A stretch of 64,000 bases of DNA, from contig CM049310.1 of assembly GCA_026874595.1 (NCBI GenBank), forward strand, positions 33,235,558-33,299,557, read 5' to 3'. The notes beneath the pieces are model-generated. The model saw only the letters and a list, made by a program, of their open reading frames with translations, was not told where the DNA came from and ran no database searches. The position numbers were made by a program, and so were the translations under genes. Of the stretch, positions 1 to 28,321 are shown in pieces; positions within the stretch are counted from its first letter, which is position 1; the number at the start of each line of letters is the position of its first letter. This stretch comes from Sipunculus nudus. Its lineage: Eukaryota > Annelida > Sipuncula > Golfingiida > Sipunculidae.

Positions 1-1513
1 AGTGAGTCAATCTTTACATCAAAAGGTATTCAGGTTCTTTACATGTCTGTGTTTAGGTGTAGACTCTTGAATGATATTATACACAGTGACCTGAACTTTG
101 CAGCCAAGACATGTTAAAAACACCCATATTATTAATTCTTATCTAGTGATTGACAGTTTGACAGGCTTATCAGGCTGAATATCAGCTAGGTTAATCAAGT
201 AGAGGAACAAGTATTTTATAGGTGCACAGGACCTATCAAGGTTGTGTGTACTGAACTGGCAAACTCACATGTTACTATCAATAAATGTCTCATTTTAAAA
301 GATAAGAAAATTCATATGTAAAGCCTGAGTAATGTCAGACCACAAAATGTTTGGGTCTTTAATATTTTCATAGATCTGTGAGATGCCACTTGATTGTAAT
401 CATTGTATACAGTGTTCTGATTGTTTTTACAACAATGGAAAATATGGATTTTTCACATGAAAACTTTTAGAATCATTTCCTATATAGAAATGATGTATTG
501 ATAACAGTGAGCTTACTAAGTGGGTGTGTTGACATCTATTATCCTTCGACCTAAATGGTTGTTTATGGTTACATATATCTTTTGTTTTATTTCTAGACTA
601 CAGGCATATAAAGTATATAATTGGTATAATTACCATGCTGCTTTGTCTAGACTCTTTAAGGTATTGTGACTTAGGGTTACATATGCATGTATTATATTAT
701 AAACAAAATAAGGCAAATGGTTTTTAAATGACATTGTCTTTGTGGTGAAGATATTTATAACTCTTTATGATGACATTTAAATTGATTCTGGAACAACCCA
801 GATGTCTTGCTCATTCTGGTTATTGGATTATACTCCATGCTGACACCCATGCCCATGTTTTCCCCTGATATTTCCTTGTAATTTTATTTTTAAAAATAAT
901 AAAATTTTACGTGCATTTAAGGAGGTATTGTTTCAATTTATGACATAATCAAGTAGGTCATAGAAAATTGTTTTAAAAGTGACTTTTGATGTGGTCATGT
1001 CTGTTTATTTTTGTGATGTGTATGATGTTTGATTGTGTATAACATTCAGAAGTTGTGTCAGTTTATAGTTTACCATATGATTCATGTATTCAACAACTAA
1101 AAGTACATCAGGCAATACCTCTGTGATGTTATCACTAGGTGTCAAGCAATGTAGAGCCAGATCTTCACTTTTTAGTAAAAAATCCCATTAAGATACTTAA
1201 TTTTTCATATAAAAGTTTTTCATGTGGAATAAATAAAATTAAAATAATATATCCTTGCCAGTGTATCCCCTTATTTTTCTGTGCTAGACTTAGAATAAAA
1301 AAATATCATCTGAAATATATATTATGAGTTCATAAAATGTTCATTATTTATAATCAGCAAGTTACCATAATCTGGTTTATTTGTGGGATTTGATGTACAA
1401 TGAATGCTCTCTAAGGGTTGTGGTCTAACTCTCAAGTGATAATATGTATTATTGTCTGGGGTGAGTAAAATGTGGTTCCACCAGCTGTTGATAATTTCCT
1501 GGTATCATTGCAG
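1..1513. other. PKN intron (5' side), no exon seen
   Basis: AT-rich DNA with a polypyrimidine tract and cag acceptor at its right end. It is read as the intron before the first visible PKN exon. A 62-codon open frame at 1139-1327 has no domain character and is taken as chance. No HR1a-like translation was found on the plus strand. Confidence 0.7.
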
Positions 1514-16022
<14,509 letters not shown>

Positions 16023-16958
16023 CTGTTGGAGTCCTCACAAGGATAAACTTAACTTGCTGTTGTGGAGTGTTGCGCTTTGTGTTCTCGCTGGAGTTTATTT
16101 ACTAGTGTGGCTTCAGTTACCCGCAGAATTCTGAATGCATCTCTACAAATTCTTGAGCACGTCTCCCTTACCTAGTTTGATATGCACACAGAAAAATGCT
16201 GGCCACACAGTGATGTAACAATCAAATTATGTGATACACAGTAATAGAAAAGGTGCCGAAGGAACACTTTGTGATGAACAAAGCAGAAAACGCATTAGAA
16301 TGCACTTTCACGCCCTTAGTTGGTTATTCCAAAACCTATGCTTTGAATTTGAACAGTTGCATAGCGTGTGGGTGTGTAATTGCACATCTTTATAATTTTC
16401 ATATTAACAAGGCTGATAACCTTACAAAGGACACCAAGGTTGGTGTTCATGAATTTTTGTATTGTCTGTACAAACTACAAACTTATAGTATTTACTTATC
16501 TGTTGTGTTGATAACAGTGTAAATGCACTGTGTCATGTGTGGCTATACATATACATCTTATTTCATGTACATAACGTACAGGATAGGTAGGAATTTGCTG
16601 ACAAAGCAGAATATTCATTCCATATCTTATGAGCAAAAGCTCCCTAGTTCCTGTAATAACCCACCTGGATTTGATGTTTTGTTTTTCAATGATCTGGGCA
16701 GAGCTAACATAGTTTCTTAATTCATACTGAAACACTGCTCATAATTGCTTGCTCACTGATTTCTTCCCTTCTAAATCTAGGCCAGATCTGCGTATCACAA
16801 CTTCAGGTATCTGTAGCAGAGAGGTGCCTGTATTAGGGAGGTGCCCTAAACTGGAGGTTTTCCTGTATTTACCCTGTGACCACACACTTGTATGGTATTA
16901 AATATACAGTCATTTCTACAGGGACTAAGCTGTGCTCTGCATGTCACATCCCTCAAAT

Positions 16959-16964
16959 AATAAA
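16959..16964 (+). terminator. Candidate polyadenylation signal for PKN
   Basis: First AATAAA hexamer downstream of the PKN stop codon at 16022. It would give a 3' UTR just under 1 kb. A second hexamer at 17957-17962 is an alternative. Confidence 0.3.
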
Positions 16965-19900
16965 AATTGTCATCCTTTCTATATTTATATCAACACTGAT
17001 TATATAAACTGTTTAAAAAACATGCACACACACACACACACATGGTTTATGTATTTACAGTGAAACATTACATTTTGGACTCTGTGAATCGCATAAACCT
17101 ACCTGAAATTTGCAATTTATTGATAAATAATTGCTGATAATTGCCTCTAGGAGGTCAGTTAAAATATATATATACCTGCACATGTACACACTCATACAAA
17201 GTGTGCACACAGATTATCAGTATGGGATTATACATGGAAGTACATATTTTTTCATAATACACAGTCTCATACAGTAATATTAGGTAATGTACAGTGTACA
17301 GTTTTGTAGTGATGTCAACATATACAGCAGTAGACTATGCATTTACACTTAACAGGTTATCATTGAATCCAGCAGTTTGCTCAGATTCCTGTTCTACTAA
17401 GTGTACAGTAACACTACGCCATTATGATATAAGTTCATAATCATGCACATGTTTTTAAAAGTTGATTTTGTTACATTTTGATGATGATGCAGGGCATTGA
17501 ATCATTCATTCATTTGTGATTATTCAAATATGGTTTTTGATACATGCTTTACTTACAATTGGATGTGTCCCCCATGGGTTTTCAAACGGAAATTAAGCAC
17601 GCCTGCAGGAAAAGGGGTGTATACTAGTATTTGCAATTGAATTAGGACCTTTTTTATTTTTACCATTTCTGTAGATGCCACCTGTTCAGTGAACATGCTT
17701 GCTCTTTTTTTGTGAAGAATAATGCTGATTTCTTGGCTCCTTAGTAACACTAAATTAATCTTTCCACTTCCATGAATTTTGAAGTGCCTGTAAAAAAAAA
17801 GTATGAGGTCATGATGGACTAAAAGTTAATGTCTGTGTAAAAATCATGTGTTGAACTTTGTCACACACAGTGATGTGCTGGTAACAACAGGTCACTAGAA
17901 TGGCCTTACTTCTGCCAAGCCAAAACTTCTCCTGTTGAATGCAAAACTGCACTGAAAATAAAGTCTCCACCCACTAAGTTTAGTCTAAATCAGTTCTGTA
18001 GGTTTTGCATGATTCTGCTAACAGCAAACATAGAAACTGTACGATCAGATGTTGAAGTAAAGTTCTTGGGGTATTCTTATATTATACAGGAGTCCCATAA
18101 AACCCTATGCTGGACAGATTATCTGCCTCTCACATCAGTGCTCATGGAATGAATGCTTGTTGTGCCCTTGTCTATTGACTGATGTGGATGAGAGACAACT
18201 AACTGGTACGCCTACTGAATCAAAGATTCAGCTACAAAGAAAGGTGAAAACTTAACATATGTGGTGAGGGTAATAACTGAAAATGGAATTAATCTGGGCT
18301 GAGATTGAAGAACAAAATATTGAAATGGATATATTTTTCAGGATCAGTTTATTCATGCTCACTACCCTCCCAGGATTGTAGTAGAATAGAACTTTATTAT
18401 CTACCGCTTATGATTTGGTAACTGCTGTGGCACCTGTAAATACATCACACAGACACTTCACCTTCATGACGTATTACGCAATACAAACAGGCCAGGATAT
18501 TGTCTTTGTTATGTAGACTGAATCCATGTTCTGCTGTATCATATGTTACAATGTCCTGTGGGCAGTTTGTACAGTGACGCAAAGTATATCTCAACCACTG
18601 CCAGGCTGAGGCTGTGTTCCTGTGCTTGAACACCAGATGGCAGTGCAGTGGTCTGCTGTGTCAGAAAGTTTGAACTTGTGATGGGATCAGTATTTTATGA
18701 GACTGGAAATGAATGGTGTATCATGATATGAGTTGTGGAACCAGGGACGGACATAGGTTTCTTGAAATCTTAGGAAGCTGGACAAAAAAGTTAAATAACC
18801 AAGTAAATACCTGCCAAATGTGTAGAATCCACAAGTGTTATTAGTTCCCAAATGTTTTCCATGTTTCAACATCATGCTATGATTTAACCATATGTAACAG
18901 GGATAAAGTAATTGTATTGTGTAGTAGATGCAGAAAGGGTTCTGAATACCCTTCCTCATGCATGTGCATAAATACCTGTACACCTGAAAAGTTGCTGATA
19001 TGCATTTGAGACCCTGTAAATCCCATGTATACTTATTGAACTTGAGTATGTGCGTGGAAATTGACACAGGAGTGAATTTTAGGCAGAGGGTGTGCATGGA
19101 CTCATGGGTTGCCAGCAAAACCATGTCAGTGCAGTGTCCTAGAGTGTGGGTGGGGGAGAAGGCACATTAGATCCATAATTGTTTGCCACGTTATGCATAT
19201 ATGCAAACACGTGGGGCTTTAAGCAATTTGCACATGCACTTTCACAATCAGGTTTCAAGCTTAATGATACAGTCATAAAAATGGCAAATTGCATTTATTG
19301 CAGAATGACATATTTTACTCGAATGTCAGCATGTAAATGAATAAAAAATTAGAGTCATCTTTCATGACAACATAAATCAAGTCTTGAACATTTACACTTT
19401 AGGGGCTGCAAGCTGATATACATATAATCTGCTACCTATCCATAGTTTGTATTTTCCATTACCAGTATTTTTCGGGGGAGGGGGAGGCAATCTTTGACCT
19501 TTGTACCCTATTCTTGCCATGAGTAACTGTTGGTTACTTATATATAGAGATTTATAGACCTAGAGCATTTGAGCAATTTGTTCCTTTCTTAGGCACGCAT
19601 CATCTTTGCAAACACACTTGGGTGTGCCATGAGGATTCTCTGTACCAGTCTGCTGGTATTGATAAGTAAAGCAGACCATTGACACCTTTGTCCATTGGGA
19701 CAGCATGGATTTGGTCTCATTGCTAGTGTCAGGTTCTGTACCCTCTTTATAAGATGGTAAATCTGGCTTGTATCAACTGAGGTGTCAACTATTGACTTCA
19801 TATATTAATGGTGTCCTGGAAAATATCTATCCACCGTGATATTCTGGAATTATTTTGCATTTAGATATGTTCTCATATTGTATAACATTTTAACTTAGTC

Positions 19901-22900
19901 ATACCATTTGTACATTGTAAAATAACATGTGTTTGCATTTGAATGTATCACCAGTGAGAATTATATATCAGATATTGCATTAAGTTCAGGGAAACTTTAA
20001 TATGTATTAAAATCTTTTAAATAATGTTTCATGCACAGATGGGCCTGTTTGCATGGAGACCCTTCTTTGGTTGACATCTGCGTAGTTTAAATGAAAGATT
20101 TTGAGAATGGCTGCAAGAATATTACATGAAAAGAAGAAAGAAACATTGAAAGTGGGTTTTGGCAATATGCCTCATTATATATCATGATATCATGGGGCAG
20201 CCCAGATGATATTCAGTATTTGTATTCTTGTAATAGGCCTGTCACACAAGATGTCATCACGGTGAATCCCCTAATATTGTGCCAGCATTTAAGTGTACCA
20301 AATATTACAGAATATTTAGAATTCTTCTGGAGAAAATAGGTGTATTACGTAATGAAGGATACAAACTAATGTAGACATTACAGTACTTGCCATTTGCAGA
20401 AGGTAGGTTGCCTCAAGTAAGCATGGGTAAATGCATATGTCTGCATGGCATTGTCCATATAATACAGAAACAATTGCAGATGAACTGTAGTGATACTCAA
20501 GTAGAAAGTTACCTCAGCCTATAAATTCTGTTATCCCTAAAGATGAATACTGTGAAGTGGTAATTGGTATTAAATCAGTGTATCACCCCAAGTCTAGTTG
20601 ATGGAGGGCTTTGATGTGGAAGAGTTTTCATTGGTGAGGAGTCAACTAACAACTTCCAAAAGTCAGTTTATTGTGATCCCAGTCAACTTGGAAACTGTAT
20701 GTATCAGATGGTTTAATGTTATGTGTATGGTATTTTTGTGTGCATTTACCTTTCATTGTAGTGACAGACAGATTAGCAGGCCGTTTTGTTAAATGCACAC
20801 ATATGTACAAACAGACAAAATTTCAAGCAGTTCGACTTCTGTGCTGTTACTTTGATATAGTTCAGAGTATCAAGTTGGTCAAGATTATCCACAGATAAAT
20901 TCATCCTAAGTAAAGTGAATAATATTGTCCAGAAGATGGGCTACAAGATGAAATGGAGGGCAAAGGATATGAGCCTTATTTAGAGTATTGTTGTGGTATT
21001 TGTATAACCTTTGAACAGATTTAGTTATCATTGTAGTCTAGAAAGATTAATTCCATTCTTCTTGCCATTTTTGATTCCCACAGATTGTACAATATTCAAC
21101 TGTGATAACATAGACAGCTGAAAGACATGTAAGCATATGGTTACCAGAGAGATACTCTCCTAGATCCTGTATGGCCCCTTTCATTCTTAATTTCTGTAAT
21201 TTGCTAAGGTTATAAAGTTTAACCATTCCAACATGTCAATCATCAGAAACTGTTGGCCAATCTGATTAAAGCAGATGACCTGAAACCATTACATAAAAGT
21301 AAACAGGCACCATAGTTGTGACTCATATTTGTCAGATAATTCAGTATCTTTATTAAACTGTGCCAAGTGAAAACATGATTGTAACCTTTTCAAATGAAGT
21401 ATTACAAGTTCACAGAGGTGTAAATGATATAAACATATAGGGGAAGTGGCCTAGCAACAAGATATATTTAATCAGTGCCAGTTCTGTAGTTTATATATCG
21501 GTTGTAGATAAATAAATGCATGAAAAGTAAGAATCAGTATTGCATTTGATTCACATTAGATAATATTTTATATAATTTGATTTTTCCAAATTACCTTGAT
21601 ATGGCTGTGTTTGGGCAGAGTACCCATAATTATGCATTGACATTATGGTATGTTGTCCTTTGAATTTTACTTTACCATTTATACTTGGTGTGAATGAGCA
21701 GGTTTATCAGGTGAAATTTTGCTAATGTGATGGTAGTTTATTTTGACTACATTGGTGTGTGAGCTTAAACTAATGTGATTGGTAGAACTACAATTTTCAC
21801 CATTCAACAGACACACAGAATTAGGGGGTACATGTGACTGAAATAGTATCACACACACAGATTTTTAATCAGTACAAAAAACTATATGAATCAACAAAAA
21901 TTAGGATATAATTGATATTGTATTGTTTTAATCAAAATGTAACAGACTGGATAGATTAATTTGTGAGAAGAACTCAGTTTATCTCAAAAAGTTAATTTCC
22001 CAAACTTTAACCTTTAACAAAAAAAATTAAAAATAAATAATAGTACCAACAGTTTAAAATAAATTTGCATTTGATCTTCACCCAAGGCTTGGACCTTTAT
22101 AATAACTTTTCTTAGAAAGTCATTCATTTAATGTAAGTAAAAGGTTAAGCTGCATATGTAAATGTAATTAAAAAATATATTTTTTTTCCATCATATTTGA
22201 TTTTACCTGGAAAGGACTTTTGGGAGTTAAGAAAATAGTGTAAGATAAATAAAATCCTTACTATCAAGGTGCAATGAAATTTTAATGAAAATGACATTTA
22301 GAACTGTATCTCTGCCCAATTTTGTATACATGCATGCTGCAGTAAACTTGAAAGATGATATACTTTTGTTGCTGTGTCATTACAATAAGACCCTACTCCC
22401 TCCAAAAGGAATATAACAATCCTCAGTGGATAGATCACTGTAATAAAGGAACCAAATTCCATTCAATCCAGTCTTTGATATTATTATATTGAAGAAGTAC
22501 ACAGCCTGTTTTCTGAGGATTGATATTGGTAATGCTGATAATTACAAATCCTCAATTACACCCGTTGTGTGGATATAATGTGGGATCATACTTTGGAGAG
22601 GATTATTACCAGTACAGTGTTTCCAGTAAGTGTATTAAGTATAAAAACAACCTTACAAATACAGTTATAACCAATGCATGTATTATATCGAAATGTCCAA
22701 CAAGGCTTAAAAAACCTCCAGTCTTGCTGGAAGTGTCATTACATTTGGATCCATACTCTTGAGTCATTACCTCTTTCTAGAGCCTCTAGTTGAGGATCAT
22801 AACACAACCTATTTCCCGTGATAGTGCTAGGATGATTACACCTACATGGCAAGGACTATAACACCGCAAAAAAGGTTCATGTCCTGTTGCATTTGTATTG

Positions 22901-22930
22901 TTGTTTGGTGCTCATTTTGTCAGACTGACC

Positions 22931-23101
22931 GGTGCAATTACAGACAGGTATCAAAATAAATGTAAGATTTAATATGATTTGGCCTAATGTGCAATCAGAG
23001 AACGGTACAGCAGTAAATATTTAACTTGGTATGATTTGCGCAGGTGTGCAATTACAGGCAGGTTACGCAGTAAATTTAAAACAATGTATGATTTGCCCAG
23101 G
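22931..23101 (+). repeat. Tandem repeat, three ~57-bp units
   Basis: Three consecutive diverged units start near 22931, 22988 and 23044. Each has gtgcaat, an acag or gag core, a run ending in taaat, and tatgattt leading into the next gtgcaa. A fourth start (gtgtgcaaacc) begins at 23101. No function is evident. Confidence 0.6.
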
Positions 23102-23923
23102 TGTGCAAACCTTGGGGTTATTTTCATCCAGTAGTATATGGTTCATTGAGGTGAATATTTCATAACCTGTATATTGGACTAGTTTATTTTTCTATGCATT
23201 TAATTCACCCACATGTAACTGTATAACACTGCTGCATATACTGATTGACTTTACACTCAGTGCAAGTGTACAGTCTGTGTGTACAGTGGGCCCAGTGGCG
23301 CCCTCTAGCAGATGCACATTATGAAACATGCAAGTCAGCTGTTATTTTGCCTCAGTCTTGAGTGAATGTAAATAAAATGTTGCATGTTACTTTGAGTTTG
23401 TCTCAGTTTTGTATTACAAACTGGGGGGGGGGAGGACAAATAGCTACAGGTCTTAATATTCTATACACTGCATCATCATCGTGTTATAATACCTCGCCCT
23501 GAAACTTTAATATTATATTACTCGGCTCTTTAGTCAGGCATGCCATTGAGATGCCTTCTCTAACATAGTTACTGCAGTACAAATAAACCCCTCCTATCCC
23601 TGGTGTGTCTTAGGCCAGCCTTTCCTGGAATGGCATGCAGTTAACCTGGGTTGCAATAGAGTGACATGAATTATAATTTTTAGGAAGTGGTGTGAATCAC
23701 TAAGATTATGGCATCACAGTTGTTTTATTGCTATTTAATTGTATCCTATCACAGGGTTTTATTTAAAATTATAACAGGTGAAGTTGGAGACATTAAATCT
23801 GCTTGTGTACATGTACTATGCATGTATCTGAACAAGATGGGAGGTCTGTTTGTCATTTGGAAGCATGCATAGACTCTGATAGCTTTTTTTTATTCAATTT
23901 TAATAATACAAGTAAGTAAGTTA

Positions 23924-26479
23924 GTACGTGGTTTTAGTCTCGACGCTAGTATCTCGCTTGGTCCACAGATCCCTTAGAATCCGCATCGGTCCTCTAACGA
24001 TCCTACCATAGAGCAACTCAAAGGGTGAGAACCCTGTGCTCTCATGTGGCGCTTCTCGGTACGCAAAAAGCACGGCGCTGAGGTACCGATCCCAATCTCG
24101 CGGTCTTTCCTCGCACATCCGTTTCAACATTAACTTTAACGTTCCATTGAATCTCTCCACCATTCCGTTGCACATAGGATGGTAAGGAGTAGTGGTGAGC
24201 TGTCTTACAGACAAAACACGGCTAACTTCTCGCATGAGGTCTGACGTAAATTGTGTTCCCATATCAGTAAGCACCTCTGACGGCACTCCTAACCGCGCAT
24301 AAATATCAACTAGCGCATCAGCCACAGAGACTGTATCTATGTTCTTTAAAGCAACAGCCTCCGGATATCTAGTGGCATAATCCATAACGGTCAGAATATA
24401 CCTGTGACCTCTCTCAGACGCTGGATGGATCGGCCCAACCAGATCCATCGAAATTCTACGCCAGGGCTCATCAATTAATGGCATCTGGCCTAACGTAGCT
24501 CCAGGCACCTTGCCTTTCGGTATGGTTTTCTGGCAAATGGGACAGGACTTGCAAAACTCAGCAATGTCATTATACATCCCTTTCCAGAAAAACTGAGTTC
24601 TCACGCGGTCGTGCGTTTTGTCTATGCCCTGATGGCCCGCCATAACCGCTTCGTGGCCCATCCTCATTACGTCGTACCGTAACGTCTGAGGTACCACCAC
24701 TCGAGATCCATCTTGATCTCCCCGTTTATCACTCACAACCCGAACTAAATATCCGTCCTCAATTCTAAATGGACTATCATTTCTAGCCTCTCTAGCTAGC
24801 CTCCAATACGGCGCTAAAGACCCATCCTCCTCCTGCGCCTTCAAAAATTCGGCCGGACTCACATCGGCAACTGGGCTTGCAACATTCAAGCTACGCGTCG
24901 GTATCTGTTTCTCTCGTGCAGCGCTCCGTGTCTCCATCGCGGACGACACCTCGTTTTGTGACTCTACACCGTCACACACTATGCCTGAGGACCGCTCAGA
25001 CTTCCACGTCGGGTCCGGATCATACGGATCACGCGCTCCCGCTACATTACTTAGCGCTAAATCACATACAGCATCCCCGACCACCATTGCCTCGATAGTA
25101 CCGACAAAGTACGCACAGTCCACATTAATCCTAGCCGTAGGAAATTGTCTTACAGACCCGTCGAACAACCTACACTCGACCTGGTGTCCGGTGAACTGAT
25201 TCGGCTCCACGTACGACTCACGTATTCCTGCCGAGGAACATCCCGAATCCCACAGCACCCTCGCTGACTTACCATTCACCAGCCCTTCACACACAGGTAA
25301 CGAGATTCCGCCTTCTGTCTGGGCAGCAAATCCTAACGACTGACTCGGACTCTCTACTTCCGGTTTCACCGCACCGACTGTCTCCGTTTCCGCCTCGACT
25401 ACTGCCATTGACATAGTCTCCGGTTTCTGTTTTGGGTTATACGGGGGGCTAAAATTAGTCCTATACCTCTGCTGATCGCCAGCAGCACGCCCTACTTGAG
25501 GGGAAGACCTAGGCCTCGACCGGGCACTAGTCTTACATTCCCGCGCCTTATGTCCCAGTTCATTACATAAATAACATCTGATGCCTCCTGATGGCTTAAA
25601 TGTCTGACCGCCCGGACTGCGCTCAACCTCTCGCTTCTCTCTAGGCTGAGATACCGGTTGCGCTGGACGCGGCACATTATTGCCATAACGAGGACCTGCT
25701 GTAAGGCTGTGTACACCGTGAGCCTCCGTATAACTCTCGGCTAAGTCTACCATACTATCAAAGTCACGGCACCGTCTCTCTTTCAAAAACATAGAGAGAT
25801 CCCTACTACAGCAGTTTACGAACTGCTCACACATCAACAGGTTAACTACCCCGTCGTAGTCACCTCCGACCCCTGCCATCCCTATCCAATGGTCTAGGTA
25901 TCCACTCAGTCTCACCGCAAACTGACTCGACGTTTCGCCTCGCTCAGGCCTACAAGTCTGAAACTTGTGTCGATAACCCTCTTCGGTCATTTGGTATCGC
26001 TTTAACAAGGCTATCTTTAACTTATCGTAATCCATGGCCTCACTAACCGATAACTGTGTGTAAGTCCCTAGCGCCTTACCCCGCAGTAACGGACTCAGGT
26101 GTAACGCCCAATTCTCCCTATCATAGCCTTGACATACAGCTAATCGTTCAAATCGCTCAAGAAACGCATCTAGCTGATCGTGAGCCTCATCAAAAGGTGG
26201 AAGCTGGATTTTCGGGAATACATCCCTACTTCTCTCTTCTTTAACCCCAGAGTCAGACTTTAACCTTAGAACCTCTAATTCGTGGGCTCTAGCCTCTCGC
26301 TCGCGCTCTAACTCCCGCTGCTCACGCTCTAATTCCCACTGTTCCTCTATTTCACGTTGCCTAGCTCTTTCCTCACGTTCTTCATCCGCACGCCGTCTAG
26401 CCTCAACATAATCTTGTAAAGCCTGGTCCTTAAGCCCCAAGGCCTGTCCGCATCTAACAAGTGACTCTAACGTTTCCAT
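23924..26479 (-). CDS. Gypsy-class gag-protease-integrase ORF, truncated copy A
   Basis: One open frame of 852 codons, minus strand, beginning METLESLVRC. Order of domains: charged coiled coil (about residues 25-75); retrotransposon gag region (about 85-250); zinc knuckle CYLCNELGHKAREC (about 302-315); aspartic protease with LWDSG at about 410; integrase zinc finger with HEAVMAGH and CPIC; integrase core with the acidic triad in SMDLVGP, VLTDMGTQF and MVERFNGTLK. The frame runs into flanking DNA at 23924, before the integrase C-terminus, and stops at once on a TAA. No reverse transcriptase lies between protease and integrase, where Gypsy elements normally have it. The frame has no internal stop, unlike copy B, from which it differs at about 15 sites over 4.4 kb by eye. 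Confidence 0.93.
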
Positions 26480-27202
26480 GGTAACGCTCTAACCTAGTAA
26501 GATTCCAGTATCTAGTAATATCCGCTCTTAAAAATCCGTAAATACGTACCGTTAAAGCCAACCTAACGAACCGGCGGTATCCGTACAATAACACTACGGT
26601 AGCTCCACGCATCAAAATCTACTTATACGGACGGACGGACGGAAGGTCGGACGAAGGGTCAGACGGATGGACGGATGGATATCAAGATATCAATAAACAC
26701 CATGCACCTATGATTACCATGCCAATCGGGAGGGGTAAACTTACCTGTAAAGAGACCCTACCACGTGACCAATCACAAACCAGTGTAGGAAAAATTATAC
26801 CAGGGCGTATCTAACAACATCAAAAATTTTCACTCTAATCTGGGTTTATATCAAACCAGTAATGATGTTCAGGTATCACTGAACTAGCATTACTCACAAA
26901 ACATGCATGTGTTCTAGCCAAATCTTCAAGGTATATGCTAATCCTGAAACAATGTTGTGCTTCAGGTAATATTCTCACTGAATAAATATTAACTCCTAAC
27001 AGTGGGGTAATTTCATTGTGCAAGTATACACTACCACATCAGTTTGGTGTCATTTCCAATTATTAATTCAGATCAACTCTAGTTTGAGTATATGAATGTC
27101 TGGTTTCAGTACTGTTTTCTCAGTTCAAAACTTCTGAAACTTACTGTAATTAGCCAGTTTTTTTTTTAAGGCTAATTATATCCTGGCACGCTCGCCATAC
27201 AA
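26480..27202 (-). other. 5' untranslated leader of retrotransposon copy A
   Basis: About 720 bp between the gag start and the LTR. It contains a short simple-sequence run of GGAC/GGAT units at about 26630-26680, and a primer-binding-site candidate at 27180-27197. The same leader follows the LTR in copy B (32079-32800) with only a few changes, including one base substitution in the GGAC run. Confidence 0.75.
27180..27197 (-). promoter_or_regulatory. Candidate tRNA primer-binding site, copy A
   Basis: On the element strand, five bases after the LTR end, comes TGGCGAGCGTGCCAGGAT. It begins with TGG, the complement of a tRNA CCA end. The plus strand reads ctggcacgctcgcca. The same site is at 32778-32795 in copy B. 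I could not assign the tRNA species. Confidence 0.55.
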
Positions 27203-28321
27203 TGTCACCCCTAACTTAACGTGAAAACTTTACAACGGATATATCCTATAAAACCATACGATGGGTTAACGCTCGCCACTTGATTTCATTAATCAAGAAA
27301 TTAGATCCAGGTCATTACAGGTGACATTTCCAGGTTCTTTTAAGGACGTGTATTAAAATACCAGACAATCATACACCCAGATCAATAGAAACTATGAGAC
27401 ATCAGGTTAAATTCACAAATATAATTCAAGACAATACTTACAGAGACACAAATGTGAGTGTGTGCGTTGATGTGTCAATACGACCGTTCTTCACATTAAA
27501 ATTACAGGATATTTTACTGAGTCCATGGTTTGTATAAAAAAAACCATAAAGTCCAGTTCCTTCAGAGATCTCTCGTTACTGTTTTGTGTAGAATCTAGCG
27601 TATGGTTAGTACCATATAGATCTAGTCTTTCTGAGTTTAGCGATCTTCAACTGATCTTGCTTGTCTGCGACCCGGGTAGGTTTACGTTCACACGAATGCA
27701 ATAGCGCTCTATGTTTATGTAGAGCTTAGAGTCCTTGACCTTGCTCGTGTAGCAATGGTTTCTCGGCTTACGGCGGTTATGTATCTAGGTCAAGCTGAAC
27801 TAGGCCGGCAGGTGACTAGCGCTCTCTCACTTTATCGTCAATACGAAGCTCTGTCGGCAGCACGGCTGAGTTCTCATGAGCTGGGTCTTTGCCTCATGTA
27901 GAAGCTTGCTTCTATGCCGTTCCTGGCGTTTCAATGTTCGTGAGTGCGTGCTGCCACCTCAAGCTTCAAGACCCAACTGAAGGCAGCTTCCAGCGTCTCT
28001 CCCTGAACTCTGACGTCACAATCGTCGTCACAATACGGCGATCCGGTTCTCTGATTGGCTTATGGCTCAAGTGTCCCATATAAGGTTATATGTGACCTGG
28101 TTTGACTGCTAGCGTCACCTTGGCGACCCACATACCAGAATTAATACACTCAATGCGTGACACAGATAAAATCAGCTGATAGCCGATGGGATTTCATATA
28201 TATACAATCAAGACCTGTCAACGCTTTAGGAAGACGCTTCACGTCAATATCAATAGAGAACAGACTTCGTTAAACTATGATACAAAACACCGTACATATT
28301 GTCACCTATTGTCTGGTGACA
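27203..28321 (-). repeat. LTR, 1119 bp, shared by both retrotransposon copies
   Basis: The plus strand begins TGTCACC and ends GGTGACA, a 7-bp terminal inverted repeat in the TG...CA form of LTRs. It is the 3' LTR of element B, because a polypurine tract lies directly before it on the element strand. It also sits where copy A's 5' LTR should be. Aligned by eye to 32801-33919 it has the same length, and I see one difference (tctagtc versus tctattc near 27634). Confidence 0.9.

Larger units (their letters stand above)
16023..23923. other. PKN 3' UTR and intergenic DNA
   Basis: This is the 7.9 kb behind the PKN stop codon. The first AATAAA on the plus strand is at 16959-16964 and another is at 17957-17962; either could end the PKN transcript, but I cannot choose. 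A short (CA)n run lies at 17028-17041. A small tandem repeat is listed separately at 22931-23101. The open frames here are short and lack domain features, so no gene is called. Confidence 0.5.
23924..28321 (-). mobile_element. Truncated retrotransposon copy A sharing an LTR with B
   Basis: The region 23924-28321 repeats 29520-33919 in the same orientation, with an offset near 5.6 kb. From its LTR (27203-28321) it runs through the leader and gag-protease-integrase, and stops inside the integrase C-terminal part at 23924. What follows is AT-rich flank (agtaagtaagtta). No second LTR and no target duplication is found on that side. Confidence 0.88.

Noticed and set aside
1139-1327. Open frame before the first PKN exon, considered as HR1a
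   Set aside because: Its translation shows no HR1 helix pattern and it lacks a sensible donor/acceptor pair.
23380-23450. Poly-G tracts (also near 5858, 41650; C-runs near 36440, 49710, 52027) as functional G-quadruplex sites
   Set aside because: They are simple homopolymer runs without the spaced G-tract pattern; no function can be supported.
24877-25199. Plus-strand open frames opposite the retrotransposon gag-pol, repeated at 30473-30795
   Set aside because: They are antisense to a well-supported protein frame and are conserved only because the whole element is duplicated.
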